A stretch of DNA of 64,000 nt, taken from assembly GCA_963825565.1 (NCBI GenBank), contig CAWGTW010000010.1, positions 350,042-414,041 on the forward strand. Reading direction: 5' to 3'. Source of the DNA: JBFGCT01 sp963825565. GTDB lineage: Bacteria; Actinomycetota; Acidimicrobiia; Acidimicrobiales; Ilumatobacteraceae. The stretch's first letter is position 1. Each line of letters starts with the position of its first letter. Positions 17,941-27,393 of this stretch are shown here, piece by piece. A program made the translations under genes and the position numbers. A model generated the notes under the pieces. The model made no database searches, was not told the DNA's origin, and worked only from the letters and a program-made list of their open reading frames with translations.

Positions 17941-18756
17941 ATGGCGCGTCGCCGTTCGGAGCGGATGATCGTGACGAGGGTCGAGGGCGACGGCGAGCAG
18001 CGGACCGCGGCCCGTGGCCCCGACGAGCTGATCGTCGAGGAGCCGATGTCGATCCAGCTCGACGGGACGCTCGTCGCGACCACCATGCGCACGCCCGGCC
18101 ACGACTACGAGCTGGCAGCCGGGTTCTGCCTCACCGAGGGGATGCTCGCCGGCGCGCCGGTCACCGGGGTCCGCTACTGCGCCGACGGTGGCGCGGTCGA
18201 GACCGAGTTCAACGTGGTCACGGTGGAGACCGGCGGTCGGGCGCCGACGCCGACGCCGCGGCTCGGCAACGTCTCGTCGAGTTGCGGCTGGTGCGGGAGC
18301 GAGCAACTCGATGCCCTGGTCGAGCGGCTGGCGCCACTCCCACCGTCGGCGCGGTTCGACCTGGATCTGCTGCGCACCATGCCCGAGACGGTCCGCGGCC
18401 AGCAGGGTCTGTTCGCGACGACCGGTGCCGTGCACGCCGCCGCGGCGTTCGATCACGACGGCGCGGTGCGGATGTTGCGCGAGGACGTGGGCCGGCACAA
18501 CGCGGTCGACAAGGTCGTCGGCGCGCTGCTCCTCGAAGCCCGCTCGCACGTTCCGGCGGCCGGGCTCGGCCTGTTCGTCAGCGGCCGGGCGAGCATCGAG
18601 ATGGTGCAGAAGGCCTGGGCTGCGGGGTTCTCCGCGCTGGTGGCGGTCAGCGCCCCGACCGCGCTCGCCGTCCACGCCGCTCGCCGCGCCAACCTGTTGC
18701 TCGCCGGGTTCGTGCGCGGCGATGTGATGAACGTCTATGCGCCCGAACGGCTCTGA
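17941..18756 (+). CDS. fdhD: Formate dehydrogenase accessory sulfurtransferase FdhD
   Basis: 271 residues. Signatures are MSIQLDGTLVATTMRTPGHDYELAAGF (conserved spacing), a reactive cysteine pair in CGWCG, FATTGAVHAAAAF, and EDVGRHNAVDKVVG. FdhD takes sulfur from IscS and puts it on the molybdenum cofactor of formate dehydrogenase before insertion. No formate dehydrogenase is in this window; the only molybdoenzyme here is the SoeA-like one 9 kb upstream, and a role for FdhD there would be speculative. Confidence 0.93.
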   Translation: MARRRSERMIVTRVEGDGEQRTAARGPDELIVEEPMSIQLDGTLVATTMRTPGHDYELAAGFCLTEGMLAGAPVTGVRYCADGGAVETEFNVVTVETGGRAPTPTPRLGNVSSSCGWCGSEQLDALVERLAPLPPSARFDLDLLRTMPETVRGQQGLFATTGAVHAAAAFDHDGAVRMLREDVGRHNAVDKVVGALLLEARSHVPAAGLGLFVSGRASIEMVQKAWAAGFSALVAVSAPTALAVHAARRANLLLAGFVRGDVMNVYAPERL

Positions 18757-18767
18757 CGATCAGCGCA

Positions 18768-18773
18768 TAGCCT
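18768..18773 (+). promoter_or_regulatory. -10 hexamer TAGCCT before hemQ
   Basis: TAGCCT, 6 bases before ATG 18780. Confidence 0.5.
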
Positions 18774-18779
18774 GAGCGC

Positions 18780-19433
18780 ATGCGCATGGAAGCCGGACTC
18801 GGTGTCGTCCACCTCTTCTGCAAGCGAGGACCAACGATCGATCGTGCTGCGATCTCCGACGCGGTGAGCCGAGCCGAGGCCGGCGACTGCCAGGTGATCA
18901 CGGCAGCGATCCTCGGGCACAAGGCCGACCTGTGCGTGATGGCGCTGTGCGCCGATTGGAACACGCTGCGCGCCTTGCAGACCGCGCTCGCCGGCGCCGG
19001 GCTCGACGTCGTCGACAGCTACGTCTCGATCACCGAGGTGAGTGAGTACGCCAAGGGGATGCCCGACGAGATGCTCCAGGCCCGTCTCCACCCGCAGATC
19101 CCACCCGACGGGCTGAACGCCTTCTGCTTCTACCCGATGAGCAAGAAGCGCGAGGGGCACGCCAACTGGTTCGCCGCCCCGTACGAGGACCGCCTGGAGA
19201 TGATGATGGAACACGGCAAGAGCGGCCGGACCTTCGCCGGTCGGGTGGCCCAACTGGTCACCGGGTCGACCGGCCTCGACGACTACGAGTGGGGGGTCAC
19301 GCTGTTCGCCAAGAGCCCCGACGTCATCAAGGACGTCGTGTACACCATGCGCTTCGACAAGGGCTCGGCGCTCTACGGCGAATTCGGCGCGTTCTACGTC
19401 GGCTACCTCGACTACATCGACAACGTGGTCTGA
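18780..19433 (+). CDS. hemQ: Coproheme decarboxylase (HemQ/ChdC, chlorite dismutase fold)
   Basis: 217 residues. The ChdC motif YPMSKKREGHANWF carries the catalytic Tyr, and EHGKSGRTFAGRV, TGSTGLDDYEWGVTLFA and MRFDKGSALYGEFGAFYVG follow. In monoderm bacteria and actinobacteria this enzyme makes heme b by two oxidative decarboxylations of coproheme. The conserved Tyr marks it as a heme-synthesis enzyme rather than a chlorite dismutase. It follows fdhD by 23 bases but has its own leaderless-type promoter. Confidence 0.92.
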   Translation: MRMEAGLGVVHLFCKRGPTIDRAAISDAVSRAEAGDCQVITAAILGHKADLCVMALCADWNTLRALQTALAGAGLDVVDSYVSITEVSEYAKGMPDEMLQARLHPQIPPDGLNAFCFYPMSKKREGHANWFAAPYEDRLEMMMEHGKSGRTFAGRVAQLVTGSTGLDDYEWGVTLFAKSPDVIKDVVYTMRFDKGSALYGEFGAFYVGYLDYIDNVV

Positions 19434-19439
19434 GCACGA

Positions 19440-19457
19440 ATCCACCGAACGGTGGAT
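19440..19457. terminator. Hairpin between convergent genes
   Basis: ATCCACC (19440-19446), loop GAAC, GGTGGAT (19451-19457). It stands between the ends of hemQ and the binding-protein gene. No U tract follows on either side. Confidence 0.45.
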
Positions 19458-19464
19458 CTGGAGA

Positions 19465-20712
19465 TCACGTCTCGACGACGATCGACTCCTCGATCTGGTC
19501 GCGGCCGGTGTCGTCGAACGTGAACAGCTCGAAGCGCGCCCGGCGCGGATCGCCGCGCTGGAGCAACTCGGTGATGCCCGAGGGGCCGTTGTAGTTGATC
19601 TCCAGGCCATCGTCGAGCCGGGCGACACAGGACTCGAAGGTGCGGCACAGCCGTCCTCCGGCACTGACCGACTGCATCTGGGATCGGATGACCCGCGGCG
19701 TGTCGACGCCCCCTTGGACGGCGGCGAGGGCGATCAGGTTCACGCAGTCGAACGCGTTGACGGCGTAGGGACCGAAGTCGTTGGCCGGGTCCTCGGGGTC
19801 GCGGGCGATGGCCTGCGGCGCGACGCCGGTGATCCGGCTGCGGAGCGCATCGGGAAGCGCTTCGATCCGCGTGGCCGACGCCGAGTTCCGCAGCGCGTCG
19901 TTGACCACGATCTCCTCGATGTTCTGCAGGTCGGGCTCGACCGCCTCGAGCAGGCTCAGCGCATCGGCATCGGAAGCGAGCAGCACCCCGACCCTGGCCT
20001 CCGACGCGGCGAACGAGGCGGCGAGGTCGATCAGATCGGGGTCGTTCCGGCGGAATTGGATCGACGTGACCACGGAGATCCCGCGCTCGGCGAGCGCGGC
20101 TTCGACCGCGGCCGCGAATTGCTGCCCGTACGCGTCGTCGACGGACGCGATCGCCGCGCTCCGCGCACCGGTCTCTTCGACCACCTGCGCGATCGCCAGC
20201 GCCTGCAACGAGTCGCTGGGGATCGTGCGGAAGAACAGCAGATCGCGGGGGTAGTCGTCGAGCGCGAGCGCACTCGCCGTCGGCGAGCAGCTCAACACGC
20301 CGGCATCGACGATCTCGGACAGGGTGTTCAGGGCGATGATCGACGACGACGGTCCGACGATGGCGTCGACGTCGGCGGCGAGCAGCTCGTCGATGGCTGC
20401 CGACGCCGTCTCCCGCGTCGTACCCTCGTCGGCCAGCTCGACGGTCACCGGCTGCCCGAGGACACCGCCAGCGGCGTTGATCCGCTCGACGGCGAGGAGC
20501 GTCGCGTCGACCAGCCCCTGGCCGAGCAGCGTGTCGGTGAGCGGGAGCAGGACCCCGATCTTCAAGCGCCCGTCGCCCTCGCGGGGAGGCACGGTCGTGG
20601 TGGTGGCGACGGCGGTGGTCTCGGGTGTCGTATCGTCCTGGCCGGTGCACGCCGCCGCCACGACCAGCAGCGAGATGAGTCCGGCCAGGGGCGATCTCAA
20701 CGGGTGACGCAC
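19465..20712 (-). CDS. Branched-chain-amino-acid-type ABC transporter substrate-binding lipoprotein
   Basis: 415 residues. A signal peptide ends in the lipobox VAAAC, followed by a Thr-rich linker and a periplasmic-binding-protein domain of the Leu/Ile/Val class: IGVLLPLTDTLLGQG, NAAGGVLGQPV, VGPSSSIIAL, RTIPSDSLQALA. It should bind an amino acid or similar small molecule outside the membrane. No permease or ATPase gene is adjacent, so the partner transporter lies elsewhere or the protein is a sensor. GTG 20712 has TACTGT 8 bases upstream. Confidence 0.88.
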   Translation of the reverse strand: MRHPLRSPLAGLISLLVVAAACTGQDDTTPETTAVATTTTVPPREGDGRLKIGVLLPLTDTLLGQGLVDATLLAVERINAAGGVLGQPVTVELADEGTTRETASAAIDELLAADVDAIVGPSSSIIALNTLSEIVDAGVLSCSPTASALALDDYPRDLLFFRTIPSDSLQALAIAQVVEETGARSAAIASVDDAYGQQFAAAVEAALAERGISVVTSIQFRRNDPDLIDLAASFAASEARVGVLLASDADALSLLEAVEPDLQNIEEIVVNDALRNSASATRIEALPDALRSRITGVAPQAIARDPEDPANDFGPYAVNAFDCVNLIALAAVQGGVDTPRVIRSQMQSVSAGGRLCRTFESCVARLDDGLEINYNGPSGITELLQRGDPRRARFELFTFDDTGRDQIEESIVVET

Positions 20713-20720
20713 GATCCGCC

Positions 20721-20726
20721 ACAGTA
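20721..20726 (-). promoter_or_regulatory. -10 hexamer TACTGT before binding-protein gene
   Basis: TACTGT on the minus strand, 8 bases before GTG 20712. Confidence 0.5.
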
Positions 20727-20915
20727 CGGGAGATGATCGCCCGCGACTCGACAGCGAGCACGCCGCCCGAGCGGTGCCGCTCGATTCTCAAGATCACGTC
20801 AGCATCGGCCGATCATCAGGGGAACCCATCTCCCGCAGTCAACGTCGAACCCGTCACCCCCACCGTCACCTGACATCGTCACTCTCGCACCGTCACCCCC
20901 CACCGTCATCCCCTC

Positions 20916-23268
20916 ATGGAACTCGCTCAACCACTTCCCAGCGACGGACAGCTCGTCGACGCGGCGCGCCGCGGCTCGACGTCGGCGTGGGACGAACTCG
21001 AGTCGCGTCACGGTTCGGCGGTGATCGCCGTCGCCAAGGCCCAGCGCACTCGACGCCCGCGGCGCGTGGCCGAGGAAGCGATGGATCGTCTGCGCGCCGC
21101 TCTCGGCGACGAGCCGCTGCCACCCGACGGCGCCGCCGCGGTGCGCGCCGTGCGCCCGCGGGCGATTGCTGAGCTGACCGACGGGAGCTACGGGGCGGCC
21201 GAGTCCGGTGCCGCGTCGGCCGACCGCGAGGCCCTCGCGGCAGCCTTCGCCAAGCTCCCCGAGCCGTGGCAGACCGTGCTGTGGCACGGCGTGGTCGAGC
21301 AACGATCGGCCGGTGAGATGACGCCCCTGCTCGGGCGCGGCGTCAACGACGTGATCGCGCTCCAGCACACCGCGCGATCCGGTCTCCACCGGGCCTACCT
21401 GCGAGCGATCGCCGAGGGCGGTGGTGCCGGTGTCGCCGAGGAATGCCGTTCGATCGTCCCGCTGCTGGCAGCAGCCGGACGCGGCACGCTCGCGGCCCAC
21501 GACCAGCGGCTCGTCGATGCCCACGTCGCCGCCGGCCGGAGCGGCGACCCGTGCCTCGACTGTGGCGCTCGCCTCGATCTCGTGTCGACGATCGACGACC
21601 GGCTGCCCGAATCGATCGTGCCCGGCATCACGCGGCTCACCGTCGACCGGTACCGCACGGTCATCGGCGCCGGCAACCGGTCGTTCGGCTCGGCGGCCTT
21701 GCTCGCGTCGCGTACGAGCCGCCGTCGCAAGTTGGCGGTCGTCGGCGCGGTGTTCGCCGTCGTCGTCGCCGCCGTCGGAGCGCTGGTGCTGATCCGCCGA
21801 CCGTTCGAGGCGTCCCCGGCGGCGTCGGATGGTCAATCCCCGGCCGGCGTCCCGGCCGCGACGGTCGAGGGGACCGAGCCGCCGACGGCCACCGAAGCGT
21901 CGAGCCCGACGACCACCGGCTCGACGCCGACCACGTCGGAACTGCTGCTGCGCCCCACGCCAGCCGGGCCGGCGAACACGGTCGAGTTGGTCTTCGGGTC
22001 CGGCACGCGGGCCCTGGGGGTCGCCCCGACGGACGCCGGGCTCATCGTCGAATTGGCGAGCGCCGGCCGGGTGTTCGCCGGTGGGACCGGCACGATCGAC
22101 GTCACCGCGACGAACACGTCCGACGCACCGCTCGATGCGAACTTCGAGGTCCGCACGCCCGACGGGCTGGTCTTCGATGGACTGGTTGCCGGCGAAGCCG
22201 AGTGCCGTGGCGCGCTCGACGACGCGGCGTTCTGCAACATCTCGCTCGCCGCGGGTGAGCGCGCCGAACTCAGCCTGCGACTCGGGCTCGAGTCCTCGGT
22301 CGTCGGGCGGTTGATCGTCGATCCCGGGCCGGTCGGCGTGCCGCTCGAGGTCGCCATCGAGCGCGGTGCCCCGCCTGCTGCACTCCTCGGTCGGCCGCGG
22401 CGAGATCCTGTTGATCGGCAACACGGTGATCTCCTGCGCCGACGCCGCGCCGGAGTGCGCGGGGGTCCGCGACCTGACCGGCGACGTCGTCAACCGCTGG
22501 GACGTCCCGATGGAGTTCGTCGGTGCGTTCCCGTCACTCGGGTGGCGCAACTCGTCGTCGGCCGACCTGGCACTCGCCCCGGGGGCCGAGGTCCTGGCGG
22601 CCTACCTGTTCTGGTCGGGAGACCTCGACGAACGCGGGCAGCAGGTGCCGCCCGGGTCAGCTCGCGAGCGGGTCTCGATGCTTCCTCCCGGCGCCGAGGC
22701 GCCGATCGGCATCGACGCCGATCGCCTGCTCCTCGGCGACGTCGACGCCACCCAGTATCTCGGCGTTGCCGACGTGACCGAGGTCGTCGCCGCGGCCGGA
22801 GCCGGCGGCTACCTCGTTGGCAACGTCGAGTCGGTCGAAGTCCAGGGTTCCTACGCCGGCTGGGCACTCGTCGTCGTGACCGCCGACGACGCAGCGCCAC
22901 GCCGGCAACACCTCGTGACGACGCCGTTCGCGTGGATCGCCCCGGAGTTCGAGTACCGGACGGGGCTCCCGATCCCGTCCGGTGCCGGGCTGGCCGGCAT
23001 TCTCGACGTGCTCGCCTTCGAGGGAGAGCCGGGGTTCGCCCCCGAACGCCTGACCGTCGGCGGCGTTCCACTCGGCGGCGACAACGAGTTCGACGGCTCG
23101 ATCACCGGACCTCGCGATCCGGCCTTCGTCAACAACCTCGGGATCGACATCGAGGAATATGATCTGGGCATCGACGCACCAGACGGCAACCTCACCTTCG
23201 ATGCCACGTCCGCCAAGGACGGGGTCCGGCTCGCGGTCTTCGGCCTTTCGGTCGATCTCCCGACGTGA
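20916..23268 (+). CDS. Sigma-factor-like/transmembrane/surface fusion protein, one frameshift
   Basis: About 783 residues if one extra base is removed from the CCCC run at 22369-22372. The first 170 residues resemble an ECF sigma factor (regions 2 and 4: AWDELESRHGSAVIAVAKAQ, LPEPWQTVLWHGVVEQ). A CLDCG pair follows as in zinc-binding anti-sigma domains, then one membrane helix (about 273-290), a Thr/Pro linker, a CARDB/DUF11-like beta domain, and a large C-terminal beta domain (ILLIGNTVISC, DLALAPGAEVLAAYLFWSG, GYLVGNVESVEVQG). I do not recognise the whole as a known protein. Alternatively the part after 22366 could be a separate gene starting at GTG, but joining the frames gives a smooth ERGARLLHSSVGRGEILL. 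Its stop overlaps glnD (GTGA). Confidence 0.6.
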
Positions 23269-25580
23269 CCCCGGCTGATCGGCAGCGACAACTCGTCGAG
23301 GCGGCCGGTCCGACCGGTGATCGGCGCGGGCGGCGGTACTGCCGCGCGCTGGCAACGATCACCGACGAGTGGGTGGCCGGCATCTTCGATGCGGCGGTCC
23401 GGGCGCACGAGCCGGACGGTGTCCGCCTGGCGCTGTTGGCGATCGGCGGGTACGGGCGCGGTGAGTTGTGCCCGCACAGCGACCTCGACCTGCTGCTCGT
23501 CCACGACGTCAAGCCCAAGCGGGTCGGCAAGCTCGTCGAGCCGGTGGCGAGCGCGATCTGGTATCCGCTGTGGGATTCGGGGGTCAAGCTCGGCCACGCG
23601 GTGCGCAGCATCGACGAGCAGGTGGCGCTCGCACGCGACGACCTCGACAGCGCGACCGCGATGCTCACCGCCCGCCCGCTGGCGGGCGACGACGGCCTCG
23701 CCGCTTGCGTGATCGACGAGGCCGCCGCGCTGTGGGAGGAGCGCGGTGCCGGCTACTTCACCGAGCTCCACGGCCGTGTGGCCGAACGGCAGCGGTCGGC
23801 CGGGGACGTCGCCTACCGTCTCGATCCGGACCTGAAGGACGGCCACGGCGGGCTGCGCGACGTCCAGTCGTTGTGGTGGGCGGGGGCGGGTGGCCTGAAC
23901 ATCGTCGCCGCCGATCTGATCGACCTGGACGCGTGCTACGACATGCTGCTGCGCGCTCGCGTCGCGCTGCACCTGGCGACCGGCCGACCGGCCGAGATCC
24001 TCCGGCTCGAGGACCAGGACGGCACGGCCGTGGCCGGTGGCTGGACCGATGCCGACGCCCTGATGGCCGATGTGGCATCCGCCGGGCGCACGGTCGCCTG
24101 GCTGGTCGACGAGAACTGGGGTCGAGCGGTCGGCGCGCCCGATGCCGGCCCGAACCGCCTCGTCGCCCCGGGCATCATCCTCCACGGCGGCGAGATCCAA
24201 CTGACCGACGGTGCCGATCCGACGACCGACCCGACCCTCGTGCTGTCCGCCGGGGTCGCCGCCGCCCGCCACGAGTGCCGCATCGGCCGCGAGTCGCTCG
24301 AGCGCCTGCGGGACGACACCGCCCCGTGGCCGGACACCTGGCCGGTCGGCGCGATCGATGAGCTCATCGCCCTGTTGCTCGAGGGCCACCGGGCGATTCC
24401 CGTCCTGGAGGCGCTCGACCAGCGCGAACTCATCGCCCGGCTGCTGCCGGAGTGGGCTCCGGTGCGGTCCAAGCCGCAGCGCAACGCGTACCACCGGTTC
24501 ACCGTCGACCGCCACCTCTGGGAGGCCGCGGCAAACGCCGCAGCGCTCGCCGACCGGGTCGCGCGCCCCGACCTGCTCGTTGTCGGTGCGCTCTTCCACG
24601 ACCTGGGGAAGGGGTATCCCGGCGATCACACCGAGGTCGGCATGGAGCTGGTGCGCGAGATCGGGCCGCGGCTCGGGTTCAACGACAGCGACGTCGAGAT
24701 CCTGGTCACCCTCGTCGAGCACCACCTGCTGCTCGCCGATGTCGCAATGCGCCGGGACCTGACCGACCAGGGGACGATCGAGCAGGTCGCGGCGGCGGTC
24801 GGCTCGGTCGAGGTGCTCGACCTGCTCCACGCGCTGACCGAGGCCGATTCCCTTGCGACCGGCCCATCGGCGTGGGGGCCCTGGAAGCAGGGCCTCGTCG
24901 CCGAGCTCGCCGGCCGCGTCCGCCACGTGCTCGGTGGCGGCGACGTCGCCGAGGTCACGTGGCGGCTGTTCCCGGACGCCGCGACGCTGGCGTTGATGGC
25001 CGCCGGCGAGGTTGACATCGCCCACCACGACGATCTGATCACGGTCGTCAGCCCGGACACGGCCGGAACGTTCAGCCAGGTGGCGGGCGTGCTCTCGTTG
25101 CACGGCCTCGACGTGGTGAGCGCCCGTGCCCACTCCGACGAGCACGGGATGGCCGCCTCGCAGTTCCGCATCGTCGTCCCCGAGGCGGGGGTCGAGTGGC
25201 GGGCGATCAAGACCGACCTCGAGCACGCCCTCGAGCACCGGCTGGCGATCGAGGCCAGGCTTGCCGAGCGTGCCGCGACGTACCGCCGCCGGCGCCAGAC
25301 CCAGGCTCGCCAACCGGGCCCGCCGACGGTCCGGTTCATCGACGGTGCGTCGAGCAACGCGACCGTCATCGAGGTCCACGCGACGACCAAGGTCGGCATC
25401 CTCCATCGCATCACCAAGGCGCTCGGCGAGCTGGCGCTCGACATCCGGCATGCCACCGTCCAGACGATCGGCATGGAGGTCGTCGACACGTTCTACGTGC
25501 GGACCTCGTCGGGCGATCTGGTCACCGACCCGTTCCACCGCAAGGAGACCATTCGCGCCCTGCTGCACGCCGTCGAGTGA
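23265..25580 (+). CDS. glnD: [Protein-PII] uridylyltransferase / deuridylylase
   Basis: 771 residues. An N-terminal nucleotidyltransferase domain carries GGYGRGELCPHSDLDLLLV, a linker domain follows, then an HD domain (ALFHDLGKGYPGDHTEVG, LVEHHLLLADVA), and two ACT domains at the end (VVSPDTAGTFSQVAGVLSLHG and VHATTKVGILHRITKALG). It modifies PII proteins in response to glutamine; actinobacterial homologues often adenylylate PII instead. It starts at GTG overlapping the upstream stop. No glnK or amtB is beside it. Confidence 0.93.
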   Translation: MTPADRQRQLVEAAGPTGDRRGRRYCRALATITDEWVAGIFDAAVRAHEPDGVRLALLAIGGYGRGELCPHSDLDLLLVHDVKPKRVGKLVEPVASAIWYPLWDSGVKLGHAVRSIDEQVALARDDLDSATAMLTARPLAGDDGLAACVIDEAAALWEERGAGYFTELHGRVAERQRSAGDVAYRLDPDLKDGHGGLRDVQSLWWAGAGGLNIVAADLIDLDACYDMLLRARVALHLATGRPAEILRLEDQDGTAVAGGWTDADALMADVASAGRTVAWLVDENWGRAVGAPDAGPNRLVAPGIILHGGEIQLTDGADPTTDPTLVLSAGVAAARHECRIGRESLERLRDDTAPWPDTWPVGAIDELIALLLEGHRAIPVLEALDQRELIARLLPEWAPVRSKPQRNAYHRFTVDRHLWEAAANAAALADRVARPDLLVVGALFHDLGKGYPGDHTEVGMELVREIGPRLGFNDSDVEILVTLVEHHLLLADVAMRRDLTDQGTIEQVAAAVGSVEVLDLLHALTEADSLATGPSAWGPWKQGLVAELAGRVRHVLGGGDVAEVTWRLFPDAATLALMAAGEVDIAHHDDLITVVSPDTAGTFSQVAGVLSLHGLDVVSARAHSDEHGMAASQFRIVVPEAGVEWRAIKTDLEHALEHRLAIEARLAERAATYRRRRQTQARQPGPPTVRFIDGASSNATVIEVHATTKVGILHRITKALGELALDIRHATVQTIGMEVVDTFYVRTSSGDLVTDPFHRKETIRALLHAVE

Positions 25581-25639
25581 GGGCGGCTCGACGGTGATCG
25601 TCCCGGCCCGCCGTGCCGGTGCTTCGTCGGCGGATCGCG

Positions 25640-25645
25640 TAGCGT
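25640..25645 (+). promoter_or_regulatory. -10 hexamer TAGCGT before Nudix gene
   Basis: TAGCGT, 7 bases before GTG 25653; it decides this start over GTG 25644. Confidence 0.5.
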
Positions 25646-25652
25646 GCGACAC

Positions 25653-26351
25653 GTGACCGCGAGTGCACGCGACCTGGCGCGGTGGAGCGAGACGTTGGCC
25701 GCCATCGCCCGGACCGGCATGGGTTTCACCGACAACCTCTACGAGCGCGAGCGGTACGAGGAGGTGCTGCACGTCGCCGCAGACATCAAGGCCGCGGCGC
25801 GCGAGCTCGACGAGCAAGAGCACGAGCGGGCAGCCGTCGAGCGCGAGACCGACCATTTCGTGCAGGAGTGGATGACCTCGATCGGCGAGGGGGTGCCCGG
25901 CTACGTGACGCCGAAGGTGGCGATCGGCGCGATCGTCGGCAACGAGCGCGGCGAGATCCTCCTCGTCCAGCGCAAGGACTCCGGGATCTGGCTGTACCCG
26001 ACCGGCTGGGCCGACGTCGGCTACTCGCCGGCCGAGGTCGCGGTCAAGGAGGTGGCCGAGGAGACCGGTATCGAGTGCGAGCCGACGCGCCTGCTCGGCG
26101 TCGTCGACGGTCAGCGGATGGGGTTCAGCCGGTTCGGGATGTACATGTTGCTGTTCCACTGCAGGGCGACGGGTGGCACGCTGCGCCCGCACCCGCTCGA
26201 GACGGCCGATGTCGGGTGGTTCGGGCCGAGCGCGCTGCCCGAGGCGACGGCCGGCGCCCAGTGGTGGGGTCCGATGGCTTTCGCCGCGATCGAGGGGGTC
26301 GACGCCCCGGCGACGTTCGACGCCGTACGCACGCAGGTCTGGCGCACCTGA
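25653..26351 (+). CDS. Nudix hydrolase with N-terminal helical domain
   Basis: 232 residues. The first 60 residues form a charged helical domain found ahead of some Nudix enzymes (ARDLARWSETLAAIARTG). The catalytic Nudix box appears as GWADVGYSPAEVAVKEVAEETGI split over the loop and helix; its first Gly lies in TGWADVG and the REXXEE core reads KEVAEE, with Lys in place of the usual Arg. It should hydrolyse a nucleoside diphosphate linked to another moiety; the substrate cannot be told. Confidence 0.88.
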   Translation: MTASARDLARWSETLAAIARTGMGFTDNLYERERYEEVLHVAADIKAAARELDEQEHERAAVERETDHFVQEWMTSIGEGVPGYVTPKVAIGAIVGNERGEILLVQRKDSGIWLYPTGWADVGYSPAEVAVKEVAEETGIECEPTRLLGVVDGQRMGFSRFGMYMLLFHCRATGGTLRPHPLETADVGWFGPSALPEATAGAQWWGPMAFAAIEGVDAPATFDAVRTQVWRT

Positions 26352-26355
26352 GCCG

Positions 26356-26381
26356 CCGGATTCACCCCGCGGTGAGTCCGG
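26356..26381. terminator. 11-bp hairpin between convergent genes
   Basis: CCGGATTCACC (26356-26366), loop CCGC, GGTGAGTCCGG (26371-26381), one T-G wobble. It sits between the ends of the Nudix and PAC2 genes and could stop transcription from both sides. Confidence 0.5.
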
Positions 26382-26427
26382 GCGCGACCTCTCGGCGGCG
26401 GGACTCGCCGGAACCGACGACTGCGGA

Positions 26428-27291
26428 TCAGTCGTCGTTGCGGTCGCGCAGGAACTGCTCGACCTCTTCGACGAGCATGTCGGGGTCGACCGGGACGCCG
26501 TCGTCGCCGTTCTCTTCCTCGTCGGCGATCTGCTCGAGGCGGCTGAGGTACTCGACCAGGTCGTCGTCGTCGCCGATCAACGCGGCGACACGGGCGTCGT
26601 ACTCCGCGGCACCCGATGCGAGCGCGGCGAGCGGGGCCGGAGTGCCGAGCATCGAGCACGCCCGGTCGACCAGTGCCATCGCCGCCTTCGGCGAGGGGAC
26701 CTGGGACGCATACCCCGGGACAGCCGCCCACAGGCTTGCCGTCGCCAGGCCGGCGTGGCGCAACGCCTCGTGGAGCACCCCGACGATCCCGGTCGGACCC
26801 TCGTACTGGGATCGCTGCAGTTCGAAGCGCTCGATCAGCGAGTCGTCGCTCGCCGTGCCGATCAGCGGAACGGGTCGCGAGTGGGGGACGTCGGCGAGCA
26901 GCGCCCCGAGCGTGACCGCCATACCGGCGCCGAAGCGCTCGGCGATTCCGACGACCTGCTCGCAGAACCGCCGCCAGCGCAGCGCCGGCTCGGGACCGAG
27001 CACCAGGATGACGTCGCTCCCCGGAACCGACACGGACCAGACGCCGACCGTCGGCCAGATGATCGAGCGATGGTGGTGCTCGTCGAGGCGGATCTGCGGA
27101 CGGACGGTGGCGAAGTCGGTGAACAGCTCGGGATCGATCTCGGCGAGCGGCTGCGCCTGCCAGGACTCGATCATCGTTCGCATCGCCGCCGATGCCGCAT
27201 CGCCCGCGTCGTTCCAGCCGGTGAACCCGGCGAGCACGACGGGACGGGTCAGCGTGGGCTCCGCCAACCAACGAACGTGCTCGGTTCCCAC
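26428..27291 (-). CDS. PAC2 family protein
   Basis: 287 residues. The fold is seen in VLAGFTGWNDAGDAASAAM near the start, then VILVLGPEPALRWRRFCEQV, LGALLADVPHSRPVPLIGTA, GPTGIVGVLHEALRHAG and AAVPGYASQVPSPKAAMALV. PAC2 proteins are related to proteasome assembly chaperones; in actinobacteria their role is not settled. The acidic tail is rich in Asp/Glu. Start GTG 27291 is chosen because TAGCGT precedes it by 7 bases. Confidence 0.88.
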   Translation of the reverse strand: MGTEHVRWLAEPTLTRPVVLAGFTGWNDAGDAASAAMRTMIESWQAQPLAEIDPELFTDFATVRPQIRLDEHHHRSIIWPTVGVWSVSVPGSDVILVLGPEPALRWRRFCEQVVGIAERFGAGMAVTLGALLADVPHSRPVPLIGTASDDSLIERFELQRSQYEGPTGIVGVLHEALRHAGLATASLWAAVPGYASQVPSPKAAMALVDRACSMLGTPAPLAALASGAAEYDARVAALIGDDDDLVEYLSRLEQIADEEENGDDGVPVDPDMLVEEVEQFLRDRNDD

Positions 27292-27298
27292 GCGGGAA

Positions 27299-27304
27299 AC
27301 GCTA
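27299..27304 (-). promoter_or_regulatory. -10 hexamer TAGCGT before PAC2 gene
   Basis: TAGCGT on the minus strand, 7 bases before GTG 27291. Confidence 0.5.
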
Positions 27305-27393
27305 TCGCTGTCCACCGCAGATGCCCGCCGCAGCGCTTCGCGGCGCTCTGCGGCGCTCCGGGCACCGGACGATCGCAGTAGCGTCGCCGGTCT

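Noticed and set aside
22366..23268. A separate gene starting at GTG 22366
   Set aside because: No ribosome binding site or signal peptide, and removing one C from the run joins it smoothly to the upstream protein. Not fully excluded.
22851..26192. A very long open frame opposite glnD and the Nudix gene
   Set aside because: Its translation is Arg/Asp/Gly-rich without family motifs, while the plus strand encodes clear proteins. High GC makes antisense frames long.
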